A DNA stretch of 64,000 bases from SHWC01 sp050173345 (GCA_050173345.1 JBFXKW010000004.1:124001-188000), one strand, 5' to 3'. Shown: positions 1-9,222, counted from the stretch's first letter. Notes: a model not told the origin generated them from the sequence alone. A program made the numbers and translations.

Positions 1-1
1 G

Positions 2-604
2 GCGCCGAGCGTCTGGCGCCTGCCCGAGCTGCCGTCGCGGCCCTGGCACGACGACAGCCCGGCGATCCCGCGCCTCGAAGCCGGTCTCGCCGACGTCGTG
101 GCCGAGTTTCGCGCCTGGCGCAGCGCGCTGACCGCGCATCCCGATTCCGCCGAGCTGGTCGGCGCGGGCTCGTGGAGCTCGCTCTTCCTCTCCGGCATCG
201 GCGGCGCGCCGACACGGGAGGCGCTCGACGCCTTCCCGCGCACCACGGCGCTGATCCGCGCGCTCGACCCGTGCCTTAGTTTTGGTTTCGCCTTCTTCTC
301 GCGCACCGTCGCCGGGACCAGCATCACGCGCCATACCGGCGCGGCGAACCTGCGCCTGCGCCACCAGCTCTGCATCGAGGTCGGCGCGGATACCGAGGCC
401 CATCTCGAGGTCGGCGGCGAGCCGCGCGGCTGGCGCTACGGCAAGTGCCGGGCGTTCGACGATTCGTTCCCGCATACGCTCGAACACGCGAAAGGCGCCC
501 CCCGCATCGTGCTCGCGCTCGACACCTGGCACCCCGCGCTCAGCGAAGCCGAGCGAACGGTGCTGTCCTCGGAAATCTTCAGGCGTTTCGGGAAGATCGG
601 CTGA
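2..604 (+). CDS. Aspartyl/asparaginyl beta-hydroxylase family protein (5' end missing)
   Basis: The frame is open from the left edge of the window, so the gene starts outside it; about 200 residues are visible. A GTG at 98 is probably internal, because the upstream residues (LPELPSRPWHDD) read like genuine protein. The core has the double-stranded beta-helix layout of the family: RHTGAANLRLRHQLCIEV followed by RYGKCRAFDDSFPHTLEH, which supply the histidines and basic residues expected for Fe(II) and 2-oxoglutarate binding. Family members hydroxylate Asp/Asn residues or small molecules; the substrate is unknown here. It converges on argE, and the gap contains only a GC-rich palindrome. Confidence 0.82.
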   Translation, partial: APSVWRLPELPSRPWHDDSPAIPRLEAGLADVVAEFRAWRSALTAHPDSAELVGAGSWSSLFLSGIGGAPTREALDAFPRTTALIRALDPCLSFGFAFFSRTVAGTSITRHTGAANLRLRHQLCIEVGADTEAHLEVGGEPRGWRYGKCRAFDDSFPHTLEHAKGAPRIVLALDTWHPALSEAERTVLSSEIFRRFGKIG

Positions 605-631
605 TCGCCCTCGCCGCCGCCGGCGGCGCGC

Positions 632-1801
632 TCAGCCCCGGCACACCTCATCCAGCAGGCGCTGCATGAAGTCCTCGCACTTGCGCACCTGGCTGAGCTC
701 GATGAACTCGTTCGGCTTGTGCGCCTGGGCGATGCTGCCGGGGCCGCAGATCACGGTCGAGATGCCGGCCTCCTGGAACTGGCCGGCCTCGGTGCCGTAG
801 GAGACCACGCCGACCTCGTTGGTGCGCGCGAGCGCGAGGCAGAGGGCCTCCGCCGGCGAGCCATCCTCCGGCATCAGGCCGGGCACCGAGGCGCGCGGCA
901 CGGTCTGGACGCCGGCCTCCGGCCACACCGCGCGCATCTTGGGCAGCACCGTGCCCTCGACGTAATCGTCGAAGCGGCGGCGGATTTCGGCGCCGTCATC
1001 GCCCGGGATCAGCCGGTACTCCCAGGTGAACACGCAGTGGCGCGGGATGATGTTCTGCGCCGTGCCGCCCTGGATGGTGCCGACATGGATCGTCGTGTAG
1101 GGCGGCTCGAAGCCGCTCCCAGGCTGGCTGCGCGTCGCCTTCCATTCCTCGGCGAGCCCGCTCAGGAAATGGATGATGTCGGCGGCGTACATCACCGCGT
1201 TGACGCCGAGATGGGTCGCGCTCGAATGCTGCTCGAGCCCGGTCAGCTCGGTGCGGAAGCTGTGCACGCCCTTGTGCGCGTTGACCACCGTCATGTCGGT
1301 CGGCTCGCCGACGATGACGATCTTCGGCCTGACGCCGAGCTTTTCGAGCTGCGCGATCATGCGCGGCGCGCCGAGGCAGCCGACCTCCTCGTCATAGGAG
1401 AGCGCGAAGTGGATCGGCGTCTTGAGCGGCCGCTCGACGAACTTCGGCACCATGGAGAGGCCGACCGCGGAGAAGCTCTTCATGTCGGCGGTGCCGCGGC
1501 CGTAGAGCCGGCCCTCCTTCTCGACCACCTTGAAGGGATCAGTGACCCAGGGCTGGCCGTCGACCGGCACCACGTCGGTATGGCCCGAGAGCACGATGCC
1601 CGGCACGTTCTTCGGCCCGATGGTGGCGTAGAGGTTGGCCTTCTTGCCGGTCTCATCCGGGATGCGCGTCGAGGCGACGCCATGGCCTTTCAGATAGTCC
1701 TCGACGAACTCGATCAGCGGCAGGTTGGAATCCCGGCTCGTGGTGTCGAACGACACCAGCTTCTCGATCATCTCGACGGCGGTGAATCTCTGGCCGGGCA
1801 T
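632..1801 (-). CDS. argE: Acetylornithine deacetylase
   Basis: A 389-residue M20-family zinc amidohydrolase that removes the acetyl group from N2-acetylornithine to give ornithine. Metal and catalytic motifs are visible in order: SGHTDVVPVDGQPW (metal His and catalytic Asp), GRGTADMKSF (bridging Asp) and YDEEVGCLGAP (general-base and metal Glu pair). A late GPGSIAQAHKPNEF supplies the final metal His. The length is normal. It lies alone on the minus strand, upstream of folE and about 17 kb from argD-argF. Another M20 deacylase cannot be fully excluded, but the motif context is closest to ArgE. Confidence 0.88.
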   Translation of the reverse strand: MPGQRFTAVEMIEKLVSFDTTSRDSNLPLIEFVEDYLKGHGVASTRIPDETGKKANLYATIGPKNVPGIVLSGHTDVVPVDGQPWVTDPFKVVEKEGRLYGRGTADMKSFSAVGLSMVPKFVERPLKTPIHFALSYDEEVGCLGAPRMIAQLEKLGVRPKIVIVGEPTDMTVVNAHKGVHSFRTELTGLEQHSSATHLGVNAVMYAADIIHFLSGLAEEWKATRSQPGSGFEPPYTTIHVGTIQGGTAQNIIPRHCVFTWEYRLIPGDDGAEIRRRFDDYVEGTVLPKMRAVWPEAGVQTVPRASVPGLMPEDGSPAEALCLALARTNEVGVVSYGTEAGQFQEAGISTVICGPGSIAQAHKPNEFIELSQVRKCEDFMQRLLDEVCRG

Positions 1802-1839
1802 CCTGTCTCCCTGGTTTGCGTGCCGGGCAACGCCCCCGC

Positions 1840-2505
1840 TCAGTCGAGGCCGCGCGTCGCCGGGTTGCCGATCATGTTGAGGAACTCGCGGCGCGTCTTC
1901 GGGTCGGCGCGGAACGAGCCGAGCATGCGGCTCGTCACCATCAGCACGCCCGATTTGTGGATGCCGCGCGTGGTCATGCAGTGATGCACCGCCTCGACCA
2001 CGACGCCGACGCCGCGCGGCTGGATCACCGTGTTCAGGGTATCGGCGATCTGCGACGTCATCTTCTCCTGGATCTGCAGCCGCCGGGCATAGACCTCGAC
2101 GATGCGCGCGAGCTTCGAGATGCCGACCACGCGGCGATCCGGCAAATAGCCGATATGTGCGCGGCCGACGATCGGCGCCATGTGATGCTCGCAGTGCGAG
2201 GCGAACTGGACGCCCTTGAGCACGACCATCTCGTCATAGCCGTCGGTCTCCTCGAAGGTCTTCTGGAGGATCTGGTAGGGATCCTGGCGGTAGCCCTCGA
2301 AATACTCGTCGAACGCCTTGACGACGCGCGCCGGCGTCTCGAGCAGGCCCTCGCGGTTCGGGTCCTCGCCCGAATAGCGCAGCAGGACGCGGACGGCGGC
2401 CTCCGCCTCCTCGCGGCTGACCTTGCCCTCAGCCTTGGTGGCCGGCGCCTTGCGCCGCGATGGCTCGGCCGTTCTCAGCGCGGCCGCGCGCGTGGTCTTG
2501 CTCAA
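1840..2505 (-). CDS. folE: GTP cyclohydrolase I (type IA)
   Basis: Converts GTP to 7,8-dihydroneopterin triphosphate, the first step of folate synthesis. The protein has 221 residues. The zinc-binding and active-site motifs SHCEHHMAPIVG and VVEAVHHCMTTRG are intact, with RLQIQEKMTSQIA between them. The N-terminal 35 residues are basic and alanine-rich, a common variable extension. It sits between argE and apaG on the same strand, with 38 bp to argE, so it could be part of one transcript with apaG and metZ or have its own promoter; none was recognised. Confidence 0.95.
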   Translation of the reverse strand: MSKTTRAAALRTAEPSRRKAPATKAEGKVSREEAEAAVRVLLRYSGEDPNREGLLETPARVVKAFDEYFEGYRQDPYQILQKTFEETDGYDEMVVLKGVQFASHCEHHMAPIVGRAHIGYLPDRRVVGISKLARIVEVYARRLQIQEKMTSQIADTLNTVIQPRGVGVVVEAVHHCMTTRGIHKSGVLMVTSRMLGSFRADPKTRREFLNMIGNPATRGLD

Positions 2506-2554
2506 CGACGCTCTCCTCTCAATGCAGATCGACGACGGAGAATTGCGCCGCCGC

Positions 2555-2947
2555 TCAGTTCACGTGCCGGGGTTGCTCGGGGTAGTCGAGCGAGAAGGCC
2601 GGGATGTCGATCAGGAAGTGCTCGCCATTGGCATCGACCATCTCGTAGGTGCCGACCATGATCCCCGACGGCGTGGTCAATGGACAGCCGCTCGTATATT
2701 CGAAGGCCTGGCCCGGCGCCAGCACGGGCTGCTCGCCCACCACGCCCGGGCCCTTGACCTCCTGCAGGCGGCCATGCCCGTCGGTGATGCGCCAGTGCCG
2801 GTTGAGCAGCTTCACGACCCTTTCGCCCTGATTGTGGATGCGGATGTGATAGCCGAAGACGAAATGATTGTCCTCCGGCGCCGACTGATCCTCGACGAAG
2901 AACGGGTTCACCGTCACCTCGATGGCCTCGGTAACCTTCTGATACAT
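2555..2947 (-). CDS. apaG: ApaG domain protein
   Basis: A 130-residue ApaG (DUF525) protein with an immunoglobulin/FnIII-like beta fold. Typical motifs are NHFVFGYHIRIHNQGE, LLNRHWRITD and GPGVVGEQPVLAPG. The frame runs upstream to 3055, but ATG 2947 (MYQKVTEAIEV) gives the usual family length and removes a low-complexity extension that overlaps the region just behind metZ. ApaG proteins are linked to cobalt/magnesium tolerance in enterobacteria, but the biochemical role is unsettled. It follows metZ on the same strand after about 107 bp. Confidence 0.9.
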   Translation of the reverse strand: MYQKVTEAIEVTVNPFFVEDQSAPEDNHFVFGYHIRIHNQGERVVKLLNRHWRITDGHGRLQEVKGPGVVGEQPVLAPGQAFEYTSGCPLTTPSGIMVGTYEMVDANGEHFLIDIPAFSLDYPEQPRHVN

Positions 2948-3054
2948 GGAAGCATACCCTCTTCCCCCTGGCCGCGCGGAGCAGCCCGGGCCACCGGCTA
3001 AATATCGGAGCGCAGGGCGGGTTTGTCCAGCCGCCGCGGGCGCCGCGCGGGGCA

Positions 3055-4251
3055 TCAGGCGCCCTTGAGCGCGCGGCTCAGGTCTTCGCTCAGATCGTCG
3101 ACGTCCTCCAGGCCGACCGAGATGCGCACCAGGCCGTCGGTCACGCCGAGCTCGGCGCGTTCCTCGGGCGTCAGGCGCTGGTGCGTCGTGGTCGCTGGGT
3201 GGGTCGCGAGGCTCTTGGCATCGCCCAGATTGTTCGAGATGTCGATGAGCCGGAGCCGGTTGAGCATGGCGAAGGCGCCGGCCTTGCCGCGCTCGAGCTC
3301 GAGCGTGACGATCGAGCCGCCGGCCTTCATCTGGCGCTTGGCGAGCCTGGCCTGCGGATGGTCGTCATGGAACGGATAGAGCACGCGGCTCACCCCCGGC
3401 TGGCCGGCGAGGCGCGCCGCAAGCGTCGCCGCGCTCGCGCTCATGCGCTCGACCCGGAGCGCGAGCGTCTCGAGGCTCTTCAACAGCACCCAGGCGTTGA
3501 ACGGGCTCATCGATGGGCCGGCGTTGCGCAGCACCGGCGTCAGCTCGTCCTTGACGTATTGCTGCGTGCCGAGGATGGCGCCGCCGAGGCAGCGGCCATG
3601 GCCGTCGATGTGCTTGGTCGCCGAATAGACCACGATGTCCGCGCCGAGCCGGAGCGGCTGCTGCAGGATCGGCGAGGCGAAGGCGTTGTCGACCACGACC
3701 TTGGCGCCGACCTGATGGGCGAGCGCCGAGACGGCGGCGACGTCGATCACCGTCAGCGTTGGGTTCGACGGCGTTTCGAGGAACACCGCCTTGGTGTTCG
3801 GGCGCAGCGCCGCGCGCCATTGGTCGAGGTCGACGCCGTCGATCAGCGTGGTCTCGACGCCGAAGCGCGGCAGCAGCACGCTCACGATGTAGTGACACGA
3901 GCCGAACAGCGCACGCGAGGCGAGCACGTGGTCGCCCGCCTTGACGAGCGACATCAGCGCGAAGCAGACCGCCGACATGCCGCTCGCCGTGCCGCGACAC
4001 GCCTCGGCGCCTTCGACCAGCGAAAGCCGCTCCTCGAACATGGCGACCGTCGGGTTGCCGAAGCGGGAGTAGACGAAGCCGTCGAGCTCGCCCTTGAAGC
4101 GCGCCTCGGCCGTCTCGGCATCCTCGTAGACATAGCCCGAGGTCAGGAACAGCGCCTCACTGGTTTCGTTGAAGCGCGAGCGCTTGGTGCCGCCGCGCAC
4201 CAGCCTGGTTGCGGGCCGCCATTCGGGTGTGGGCGTTGCGATGTCGTTCAT
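3055..4251 (-). CDS. metZ: O-succinylhomoserine sulfhydrylase
   Basis: A PLP enzyme of the Cys/Met metabolism family (398 residues) that makes homocysteine from O-succinylhomoserine and sulfide. Visible are YSRFGNPTVAMFEERLS, the cofactor-stacking region LFGSCHYIV, and the PLP lysine in YSATKHIDGHG. The length is typical of MetZ. Its leader carries a SAM-II riboswitch and an intrinsic terminator, so expression should fall when S-adenosylmethionine is abundant. This control fits methionine synthesis better than the related cystathionine gamma-synthase/lyase alternatives. A GGGAG ribosome site lies about 10 nt before the ATG. Confidence 0.94.
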   Translation of the reverse strand: MNDIATPTPEWRPATRLVRGGTKRSRFNETSEALFLTSGYVYEDAETAEARFKGELDGFVYSRFGNPTVAMFEERLSLVEGAEACRGTASGMSAVCFALMSLVKAGDHVLASRALFGSCHYIVSVLLPRFGVETTLIDGVDLDQWRAALRPNTKAVFLETPSNPTLTVIDVAAVSALAHQVGAKVVVDNAFASPILQQPLRLGADIVVYSATKHIDGHGRCLGGAILGTQQYVKDELTPVLRNAGPSMSPFNAWVLLKSLETLALRVERMSASAATLAARLAGQPGVSRVLYPFHDDHPQARLAKRQMKAGGSIVTLELERGKAGAFAMLNRLRLIDISNNLGDAKSLATHPATTTHQRLTPEERAELGVTDGLVRISVGLEDVDDLSEDLSRALKGA

Positions 4252-4270
4252 GGTCGCGATCTCCCAGACG

Positions 4271-4303
4271 AAAAAGCCCCGGCCGTGACGGGCCGGGGCT
4301 TTT
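4271..4303 (-). terminator. Intrinsic terminator/attenuator in the metZ leader
   Basis: Read on the minus strand, AGCCCCGGCC pairs with GGCCGGGGCT around a short CGTCAC loop and is followed by TTTTTC. It lies between the SAM-II aptamer and the metZ start, just before the ribosome site, so it is placed to act as the riboswitch's off-switch. A CCGGCC in its 5' arm (4291-4296) could instead pair with GGCCGG at 4309-4314 as an antiterminator. Confidence 0.88.
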
Positions 4304-4311
4304 GCGCTCCG

Positions 4312-4366
4312 GCCTTTTAGCGATGTTTAACGTGGTCGCAAGCCGGCCGGCTCAAATCCCACGGAA
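4312..4366 (-). promoter_or_regulatory. SAM-II riboswitch
   Basis: On the minus strand the sequence shows the conserved SAM-II parts in order: CCGTGGG (P1 5' strand), ATTTGAGCC, GGCTTGCGA, CCACGTTAAA (P1 3' strand then the invariant UUAAA) and the tail GCTAAAAGG that makes the pseudoknot. P1 pairs CGTGG with CCACG. The class is known mainly from alphaproteobacteria, upstream of methionine genes, and here sits about 60 nt before metZ. It should bind S-adenosylmethionine and reduce metZ expression. Confidence 0.93.
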
Positions 4367-4435
4367 TGGGCCTTCTTATCGGACGCTGCCGCCGACGTCA
4401 ATCGCGGGCTTGGCCGGGTGACGGGTCAGTTTGCT

Positions 4436-4504
4436 CTCATGCTTCGACAGGCTCAGCATGAGGACCTTGTTTTTCGGCCTCATCCTGAGCCTGTCGAAGG
4501 ATGA
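4436..4504 (+). repeat. Dispersed palindromic repeat, family A (copy 1)
   Basis: Two inverted arms, TGCTTCGACAGGCTCAGCAT and CATCCTGAGCCTGTCGAAGG, are separated by about 25 nt. The same unit recurs near 29.4, 37.2 and 58.3 kb. It is intergenic and non-coding, and resembles repeats common in alphaproteobacterial genomes. Confidence 0.85.
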
Positions 4505-4846
4505 CGCCGCCGCACTGACCCACTACCCTTGGCCAGTGGTATGCCAAACGGTGGTATGCGAGGCGGACAGCTGGATTGCACCGCCTTCCGGTGTTGAACC
4601 ACGATGCGCGGACGGCCGAAGCGGCAGAACCGATACCGCGAACGCCGCCATCCGGCCCAAAAAAGAGGCAACGGCCCAAAGATTCGCCACAATCCAACGC
4701 CCTAATCGCTTTAATTTGACCCCACTGCGACGGTAATCTAACTATCCTCCGTTGAGTCCAATCGTGGATGGCATCGCGGCCGTCTCTCCGCGCCCGCCGC
4801 TGCGTTGACCGGTGGGCGGAACGTCAATCCAGCGACTAGGTGAATC
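4505..4846. other. Intergenic region upstream of the RND efflux operon
   Basis: No convincing gene is seen. Short open frames here have no recognisable motifs. The stretch holds GGTATGCCAAACGGTGGTATG at 4537-4557, which resembles a sequence near 51.55 kb, and a weak sigma-70-like promoter, TTGACC at 4716-4721 with AACTAT at 4740-4745 (18 bp apart), which could drive the efflux operon. Both regulatory readings are tentative. Confidence 0.4.
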
Positions 4847-6016
4847 GTGCTGCGGGCGATTGTCTCTTTCGTCGTGGTCGTCGTGTTTGTGGCGCTGTTC
4901 GGCGGCGCCTATTGGGCCTTCGTTGCCGACGCGACGACGGACGGCGCCGGTGATATGGCAGCGGGCGGCTGGGCCACCCCGGTCGAGGTCGCCGAAGTCA
5001 CGGTCAAGGACAGCGAGCGCAGCGTCTTCGCCGTCGGCACGCTGGTCGCCGGCAAGTCGGTGATCGTGCGCTCCGAGGTCGGCGGCCGCGTCGCCAAGCT
5101 CGACCTGCCCGAGGGCCAGCCGGTCAAGGCCGGCCACGTGCTGGTGCAGCTCGACCCCTCGGTCGAGGAGGCCGAACTCCAGGTGGCGCGCGCCCGGCTC
5201 GAACTCGCGCAGGCCAACCACACGCGCGCGAACGAGCTCCTGAAGCGCGGCACCGGCACGCAGCGCGCGCTCGACGAGGCGCGCGCCGAACTCAAGGCAG
5301 TCCAAGCCGCCGCCGCGCTCCGCGAGGCGGAGATCGAGAAGCTCACCATCCACGCGCCGTTCGACGGCGTGCTCGGCATCAAGCGGATCGACGAGGGCGA
5401 CTACCTCGCGCCGGGCGCCGAGATCATCAACATCGAGCAGATCGACCCCCTGCTGGTCGAGTTCCGCGTGCCCGAGATCTTCCTGCCCGCGGTCTCGGTC
5501 GGGAAGAAGGTCTTGCTCTCGATCGACGCCTATCCCGACCGCACCTTCGAGGGCGAGGTCTACGCGATCGACCCGCTGATCGATACGGCGGGGCGCTCGA
5601 TCGTGATGCGGGCGCGCGTGCCGAACGCGGAAGGCGCGTTGCGGCCGGGCCTCTTCGCGCGCGTCTCGCTGACGCTGACCGTGAACCAGAACGCCATCTT
5701 CGTGCCCGAGGAGGCCATCGTCCCGATCGGAGAGAACCGCTTCCTGTTCCGCGTGGTCGACGGCAAGGCGGCGTTCACCCCGGTCAAGACCGGCCTGCGC
5801 GGCGGCGGCATGGTCGAGATCGTCGAGGGCCTGGCGCCTTCCGACGTCGTGATCACCGCGGGCGTCCTCAAGATCTATGACGGCGCGGCGGTGCAGCCGG
5901 TGCCGCCCGCGCCGGCGGTCTCGCCCGAGGCATCCGCGGCGGGCGCGGCCCCCGCCGCGCCTGAGCCCGAGCCCGAGCCCGAAGCGGCGGAGCCGGCGCC
6001 GCAGGCTGGCGGATAG
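4847..6016 (+). CDS. RND efflux periplasmic adaptor (membrane fusion protein)
   Basis: A 389-residue adaptor that bridges an inner-membrane RND pump to an outer-membrane channel. The N-terminal hydrophobic anchor (VSFVVVVVFVALFGGAYWAF) is followed by a beta-barrel/lipoyl region (GKSVIVRSEVGGRVAKLDLP and FDGVLGIKRIDEGDYL) flanking an alpha-helical hairpin at about residues 105-165. The C-terminal 40 residues are an Ala/Pro/Glu-rich tail, which is unusual. The GTG start has an AGGTGA ribosome site just upstream. The pump gene begins 6 bp after the stop, so the two form an operon; no outer-membrane factor gene is nearby. Confidence 0.93.
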   Translation: MLRAIVSFVVVVVFVALFGGAYWAFVADATTDGAGDMAAGGWATPVEVAEVTVKDSERSVFAVGTLVAGKSVIVRSEVGGRVAKLDLPEGQPVKAGHVLVQLDPSVEEAELQVARARLELAQANHTRANELLKRGTGTQRALDEARAELKAVQAAAALREAEIEKLTIHAPFDGVLGIKRIDEGDYLAPGAEIINIEQIDPLLVEFRVPEIFLPAVSVGKKVLLSIDAYPDRTFEGEVYAIDPLIDTAGRSIVMRARVPNAEGALRPGLFARVSLTLTVNQNAIFVPEEAIVPIGENRFLFRVVDGKAAFTPVKTGLRGGGMVEIVEGLAPSDVVITAGVLKIYDGAAVQPVPPAPAVSPEASAAGAAPAAPEPEPEPEAAEPAPQAGG

Positions 6017-6022
6017 ACCGCC

Positions 6023-9000
6023 GTGAGGCTGCCTGAGCTTTCGATCCGCCGGCCGGTCTTTTCGACCGTGCTGAGCCTCGTCGTCGTGCTGGTCGGCTTC
6101 ATCTCCTACCAGCAGCTCTCGGTGCGCGAGTATCCCAACATCGACGAGCCGGTGGTCTCGGTCGAGACGAGGTATACCGGTGCGAGCGCCGAGATCATCG
6201 AGAGCCAGGTCACCCAGCCGCTCGAGGATTCGCTCGCCGGCATCGAGGGCATCGACGTGATCTCCTCGATCAGCCGGCCCGAGCAGAGCCAGATCTCGGT
6301 GCGCTTCAAGCTCGACCGCAACCCGGATTCGGCGGCGGCCGACGTGCGCGACCGGGTCGGGCGCGTGCGCGCGCTGCTGCCGGACGACGTGGACGAGCCG
6401 GTGATCTCGAAGGTCGAGGCCGACGCCCAGCCGATCATCTGGCTTGCCTTCTCCTCCGACCGGCATTCCTCGCTCGAGGTCACCGACTATGCCGACCGCT
6501 TCGTCAAGGACCGGCTGCAGAACCTGCCCGGCGTCGCCGGCGTGCGCATCTTCGGCGAGCGGCGCTTCGCCATGCGCATCTGGCTCGACCGCGCGCGGCT
6601 CGCCGGCTACGGCCTGACGCCGCAGGACGTCGAGGACGCGCTCAGGCGCCAGAACGTCGAGATCCCGTCGGGGCGGATCGAGAGCGAGGCGCGCGAGTTC
6701 ACCGTGCTGACGGAAACCGACCTGCGCACGCCCGAGCAGTTCAACAACCTGATCATCCGCGAGGCCGAGGGCTATCTGGTGCGCCTCGCCGATGTCGGCC
6801 GCGCCGAGATCGACGCGCGCGACACGCGCGTCATCGCCCGCTACAAGGGCGAGAGCGCGGTCGCGCTCGGCGTCACCAAGCAGGCCACGGCCAACCCGCT
6901 CGAGGTCTCGCAAGCGGTGCGCGAGGTGGTGCCCGAGATCACGGCGAACGCGCCGGAGGGCATGAGGATCGAGGTCGCCTACGATTCCTCGGTCTTCATC
7001 GAGCGCTCGATCGAGAACGTGTTTTCGACCATCGGCGAGGCGGCGATCCTGGTCATCGCCGTGATCTTCGTTTTCCTGCGATCGTGGCGGGCGACGCTCG
7101 TGCCGCTCGTCACCATCCCGGTCTCACTGGTCGGCAGCTTCGCGCTGATGTACCTGTTCGGCTTCTCGCTCAACACGCTGACCTTGCTCGCGCTGGTGCT
7201 CGCCATCGGCCTCGTGGTCGACGATGCGATCGTCATGCTCGAAAACATCAGCCGCTATGTCGAGCAAGGCATGAAACCGATCGAGGCGGCGTTCCGCGGC
7301 GCGCGCGAGATCAGCTTCGCCGTCGTCGCGATGACCATCACGCTCGCCGCGGTCTACGCGCCGGTCGCGTTCCAGGAGGGCCGCACCGGGCGCCTGTTCA
7401 CCGAGTTCGCGCTGACGCTCGCGGGCGCGGTGATCGTCTCCGGCTTCGTCGCGCTGACGCTGTCGCCGATGATGTGCTCGCGCATCCTGAAGCAGCACAC
7501 CAATCCCGGGCTCTTGTTCCGGGTCACCGAGAACGCGATCGAGTGGCTGAAGGAAACCTATCGCAGCGTGCTCCAGTTCACGCTGCGCATCCGTACCGCG
7601 GTGGTGCTTTCGATGCTCTGCGTCGGCGGCGTCGCCTGGGTGCTGTTCACGACGATCCCTTCCGAGCTCGCCCCGGTCGAGGACCGCGGCACGGTGGTCG
7701 GCATCGGCATCGCGCCCGAGGGCTCGACGCCCGAATATACCTTCCGTCACGCCCATGTGCTGGAGCAGATCAACCTCGAGAACCCGCTGTTCGAGAAGTT
7801 CTTCCTGGTGATCGGCTTCCCGGTGGTGACCCAGGCGATCACCTTCGTCCGGCTCAAGGACTGGTCGGAGCGCGACATCAAGCAGCAGGAGATCGTCGCC
7901 GGCCTCGGGCCGCGCTATTTCGGCATCCCGGGCATCCTCGCCTTCCCGGTCAACCCGCCCTCGCTCGGCCAGAGCCCGATCGAGAAGCCGGTGCAGTTCG
8001 TGCTGCAGACCTCCTCGCCCTACTCCGAGCTCGACGCCGCGGCCAACCAGCTCATGGCCGCGGCGCGGCAGAACCCCGGCCTGCAGAGCCTCGATACCGA
8101 CCTCAAGCTCAACAAGCCCGAGCTCAAGATTTCGGTCGACCGCGAGAAGGCGGCCGACCTCGGCATCTCGATCGACACCATCGGCCGCACGCTCGAAACC
8201 ATGCTGGGCGGCCGACAGGTGACCCGCTACAAGCAGAACGGCAAGCAGTACGACGTGGTGGTGCAGGTCGCCGACGTCGACCGCACCAACCCGGCCGACA
8301 TCGCGCAGATCTTCGTGCGCGCCGGCTCGGGCCAGATGGTGCCGCTCTCGAACCTGGTCACCATCAACGAGACGGTCGCGGCCAAGGAGCTCAACCACTT
8401 CAACAAGCTGCGCTCGGCCACCGTCTCGGCGACCTTGTCGCCGGGCTATACGCTCGGCGAGGCGCTTGCCTTCCTCGAGGCCGAGGCCGCCAAGCTGCCG
8501 CCCAACATCATCAACGACCTCGCCGGGCAGAGCCGCGAGTTCCTCACCTCGTCGGGCGGGCTCTACATCACCTTCATCCTCGCGCTGCTGTTCATCTACC
8601 TGGTGCTCGCCGCGCAGTTCGAGAGCTTCCTCGATCCGCTCGTGATCATGGTCACCGTGCCGCTCACCATGACCGGCGCGCTGCTCGCGCTCAAGCTCAC
8701 CGGCGGCACGCTCAACGTCTACAGCCAGATAGGACTGGTCACGCTGGTCGGCCTGATCACCAAGCACGGCATCCTGATCGTCGAGTTCGCCAACCAGCTC
8801 CAGGATCGCGGCTTGTCGAAGCGCGACGCGGTGATCGAGGCCGCGGTGCAGCGGCTGCGCCCGATCCTGATGACCACGGGCGCGATGGTGCTCGGCTCGC
8901 TGCCGCTCGCGGTCGCCACCGGCGCCGGCGCCGAGAGCCGTCAGAGCATCGGCTGGGTGATCGTCGGCGGCCTGACGCTCGGCACCTTCTTCACGCTCTT

Positions 9001-9139
9001 CGTGGTGCCGACCGTCTACACGCTGCTCTCGCGCGCGCGGAAGCCGCTCGCCGAGGCGCCGGCCTATGACGATCACGAGCGCACCGAGCCGACGCTGGTT
9101 CCCGCCGAGGCGGGCGACGGCCGCCGCGCGGCGGAGTAG
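6023..9139 (+). CDS. RND multidrug efflux pump, inner-membrane subunit (HAE1 family)
   Basis: 1038 residues, the normal AcrB/MexB length, with twelve predicted membrane helices in two halves and two large periplasmic loops. The proton-relay acidic pair is present in GLVVDDAIVMLENI (Asp400/Asp401). The N-terminal FSTVLSLVVVLVGFISY helix and the repeated motif QFESFLDPLVIM in the second half are characteristic. It exports hydrophobic or amphipathic compounds using the proton gradient, together with the adaptor encoded just upstream. Substrate range cannot be read from the sequence. No local regulator is adjacent. Confidence 0.95.
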   Translation: MRLPELSIRRPVFSTVLSLVVVLVGFISYQQLSVREYPNIDEPVVSVETRYTGASAEIIESQVTQPLEDSLAGIEGIDVISSISRPEQSQISVRFKLDRNPDSAAADVRDRVGRVRALLPDDVDEPVISKVEADAQPIIWLAFSSDRHSSLEVTDYADRFVKDRLQNLPGVAGVRIFGERRFAMRIWLDRARLAGYGLTPQDVEDALRRQNVEIPSGRIESEAREFTVLTETDLRTPEQFNNLIIREAEGYLVRLADVGRAEIDARDTRVIARYKGESAVALGVTKQATANPLEVSQAVREVVPEITANAPEGMRIEVAYDSSVFIERSIENVFSTIGEAAILVIAVIFVFLRSWRATLVPLVTIPVSLVGSFALMYLFGFSLNTLTLLALVLAIGLVVDDAIVMLENISRYVEQGMKPIEAAFRGAREISFAVVAMTITLAAVYAPVAFQEGRTGRLFTEFALTLAGAVIVSGFVALTLSPMMCSRILKQHTNPGLLFRVTENAIEWLKETYRSVLQFTLRIRTAVVLSMLCVGGVAWVLFTTIPSELAPVEDRGTVVGIGIAPEGSTPEYTFRHAHVLEQINLENPLFEKFFLVIGFPVVTQAITFVRLKDWSERDIKQQEIVAGLGPRYFGIPGILAFPVNPPSLGQSPIEKPVQFVLQTSSPYSELDAAANQLMAAARQNPGLQSLDTDLKLNKPELKISVDREKAADLGISIDTIGRTLETMLGGRQVTRYKQNGKQYDVVVQVADVDRTNPADIAQIFVRAGSGQMVPLSNLVTINETVAAKELNHFNKLRSATVSATLSPGYTLGEALAFLEAEAAKLPPNIINDLAGQSREFLTSSGGLYITFILALLFIYLVLAAQFESFLDPLVIMVTVPLTMTGALLALKLTGGTLNVYSQIGLVTLVGLITKHGILIVEFANQLQDRGLSKRDAVIEAAVQRLRPILMTTGAMVLGSLPLAVATGAGAESRQSIGWVIVGGLTLGTFFTLFVVPTVYTLLSRARKPLAEAPAYDDHERTEPTLVPAEAGDGRRAAE

Positions 9140-9222
9140 CGCGGAACCCGCCCTCACGCTTCGACAAGCCTGCCAGGAAGGCCTAAGCTAGGCGCCATCC
9201 TTTCGCTGCGAGGGGGCGGGCG

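Noticed and set aside
612..627. Terminator between the hydroxylase fragment and argE
   Set aside because: GCCGCCGCCGGCGGCG can fold, but there is no T-run on either strand. It is likely just GC-rich sequence.
4742..6913. A 723-residue minus-strand frame over the efflux genes
   Set aside because: It is opposite the RND adaptor and pump, whose motifs are clear; composition (Arg/Asp/Leu/Gly-rich) is that of a shadow frame.
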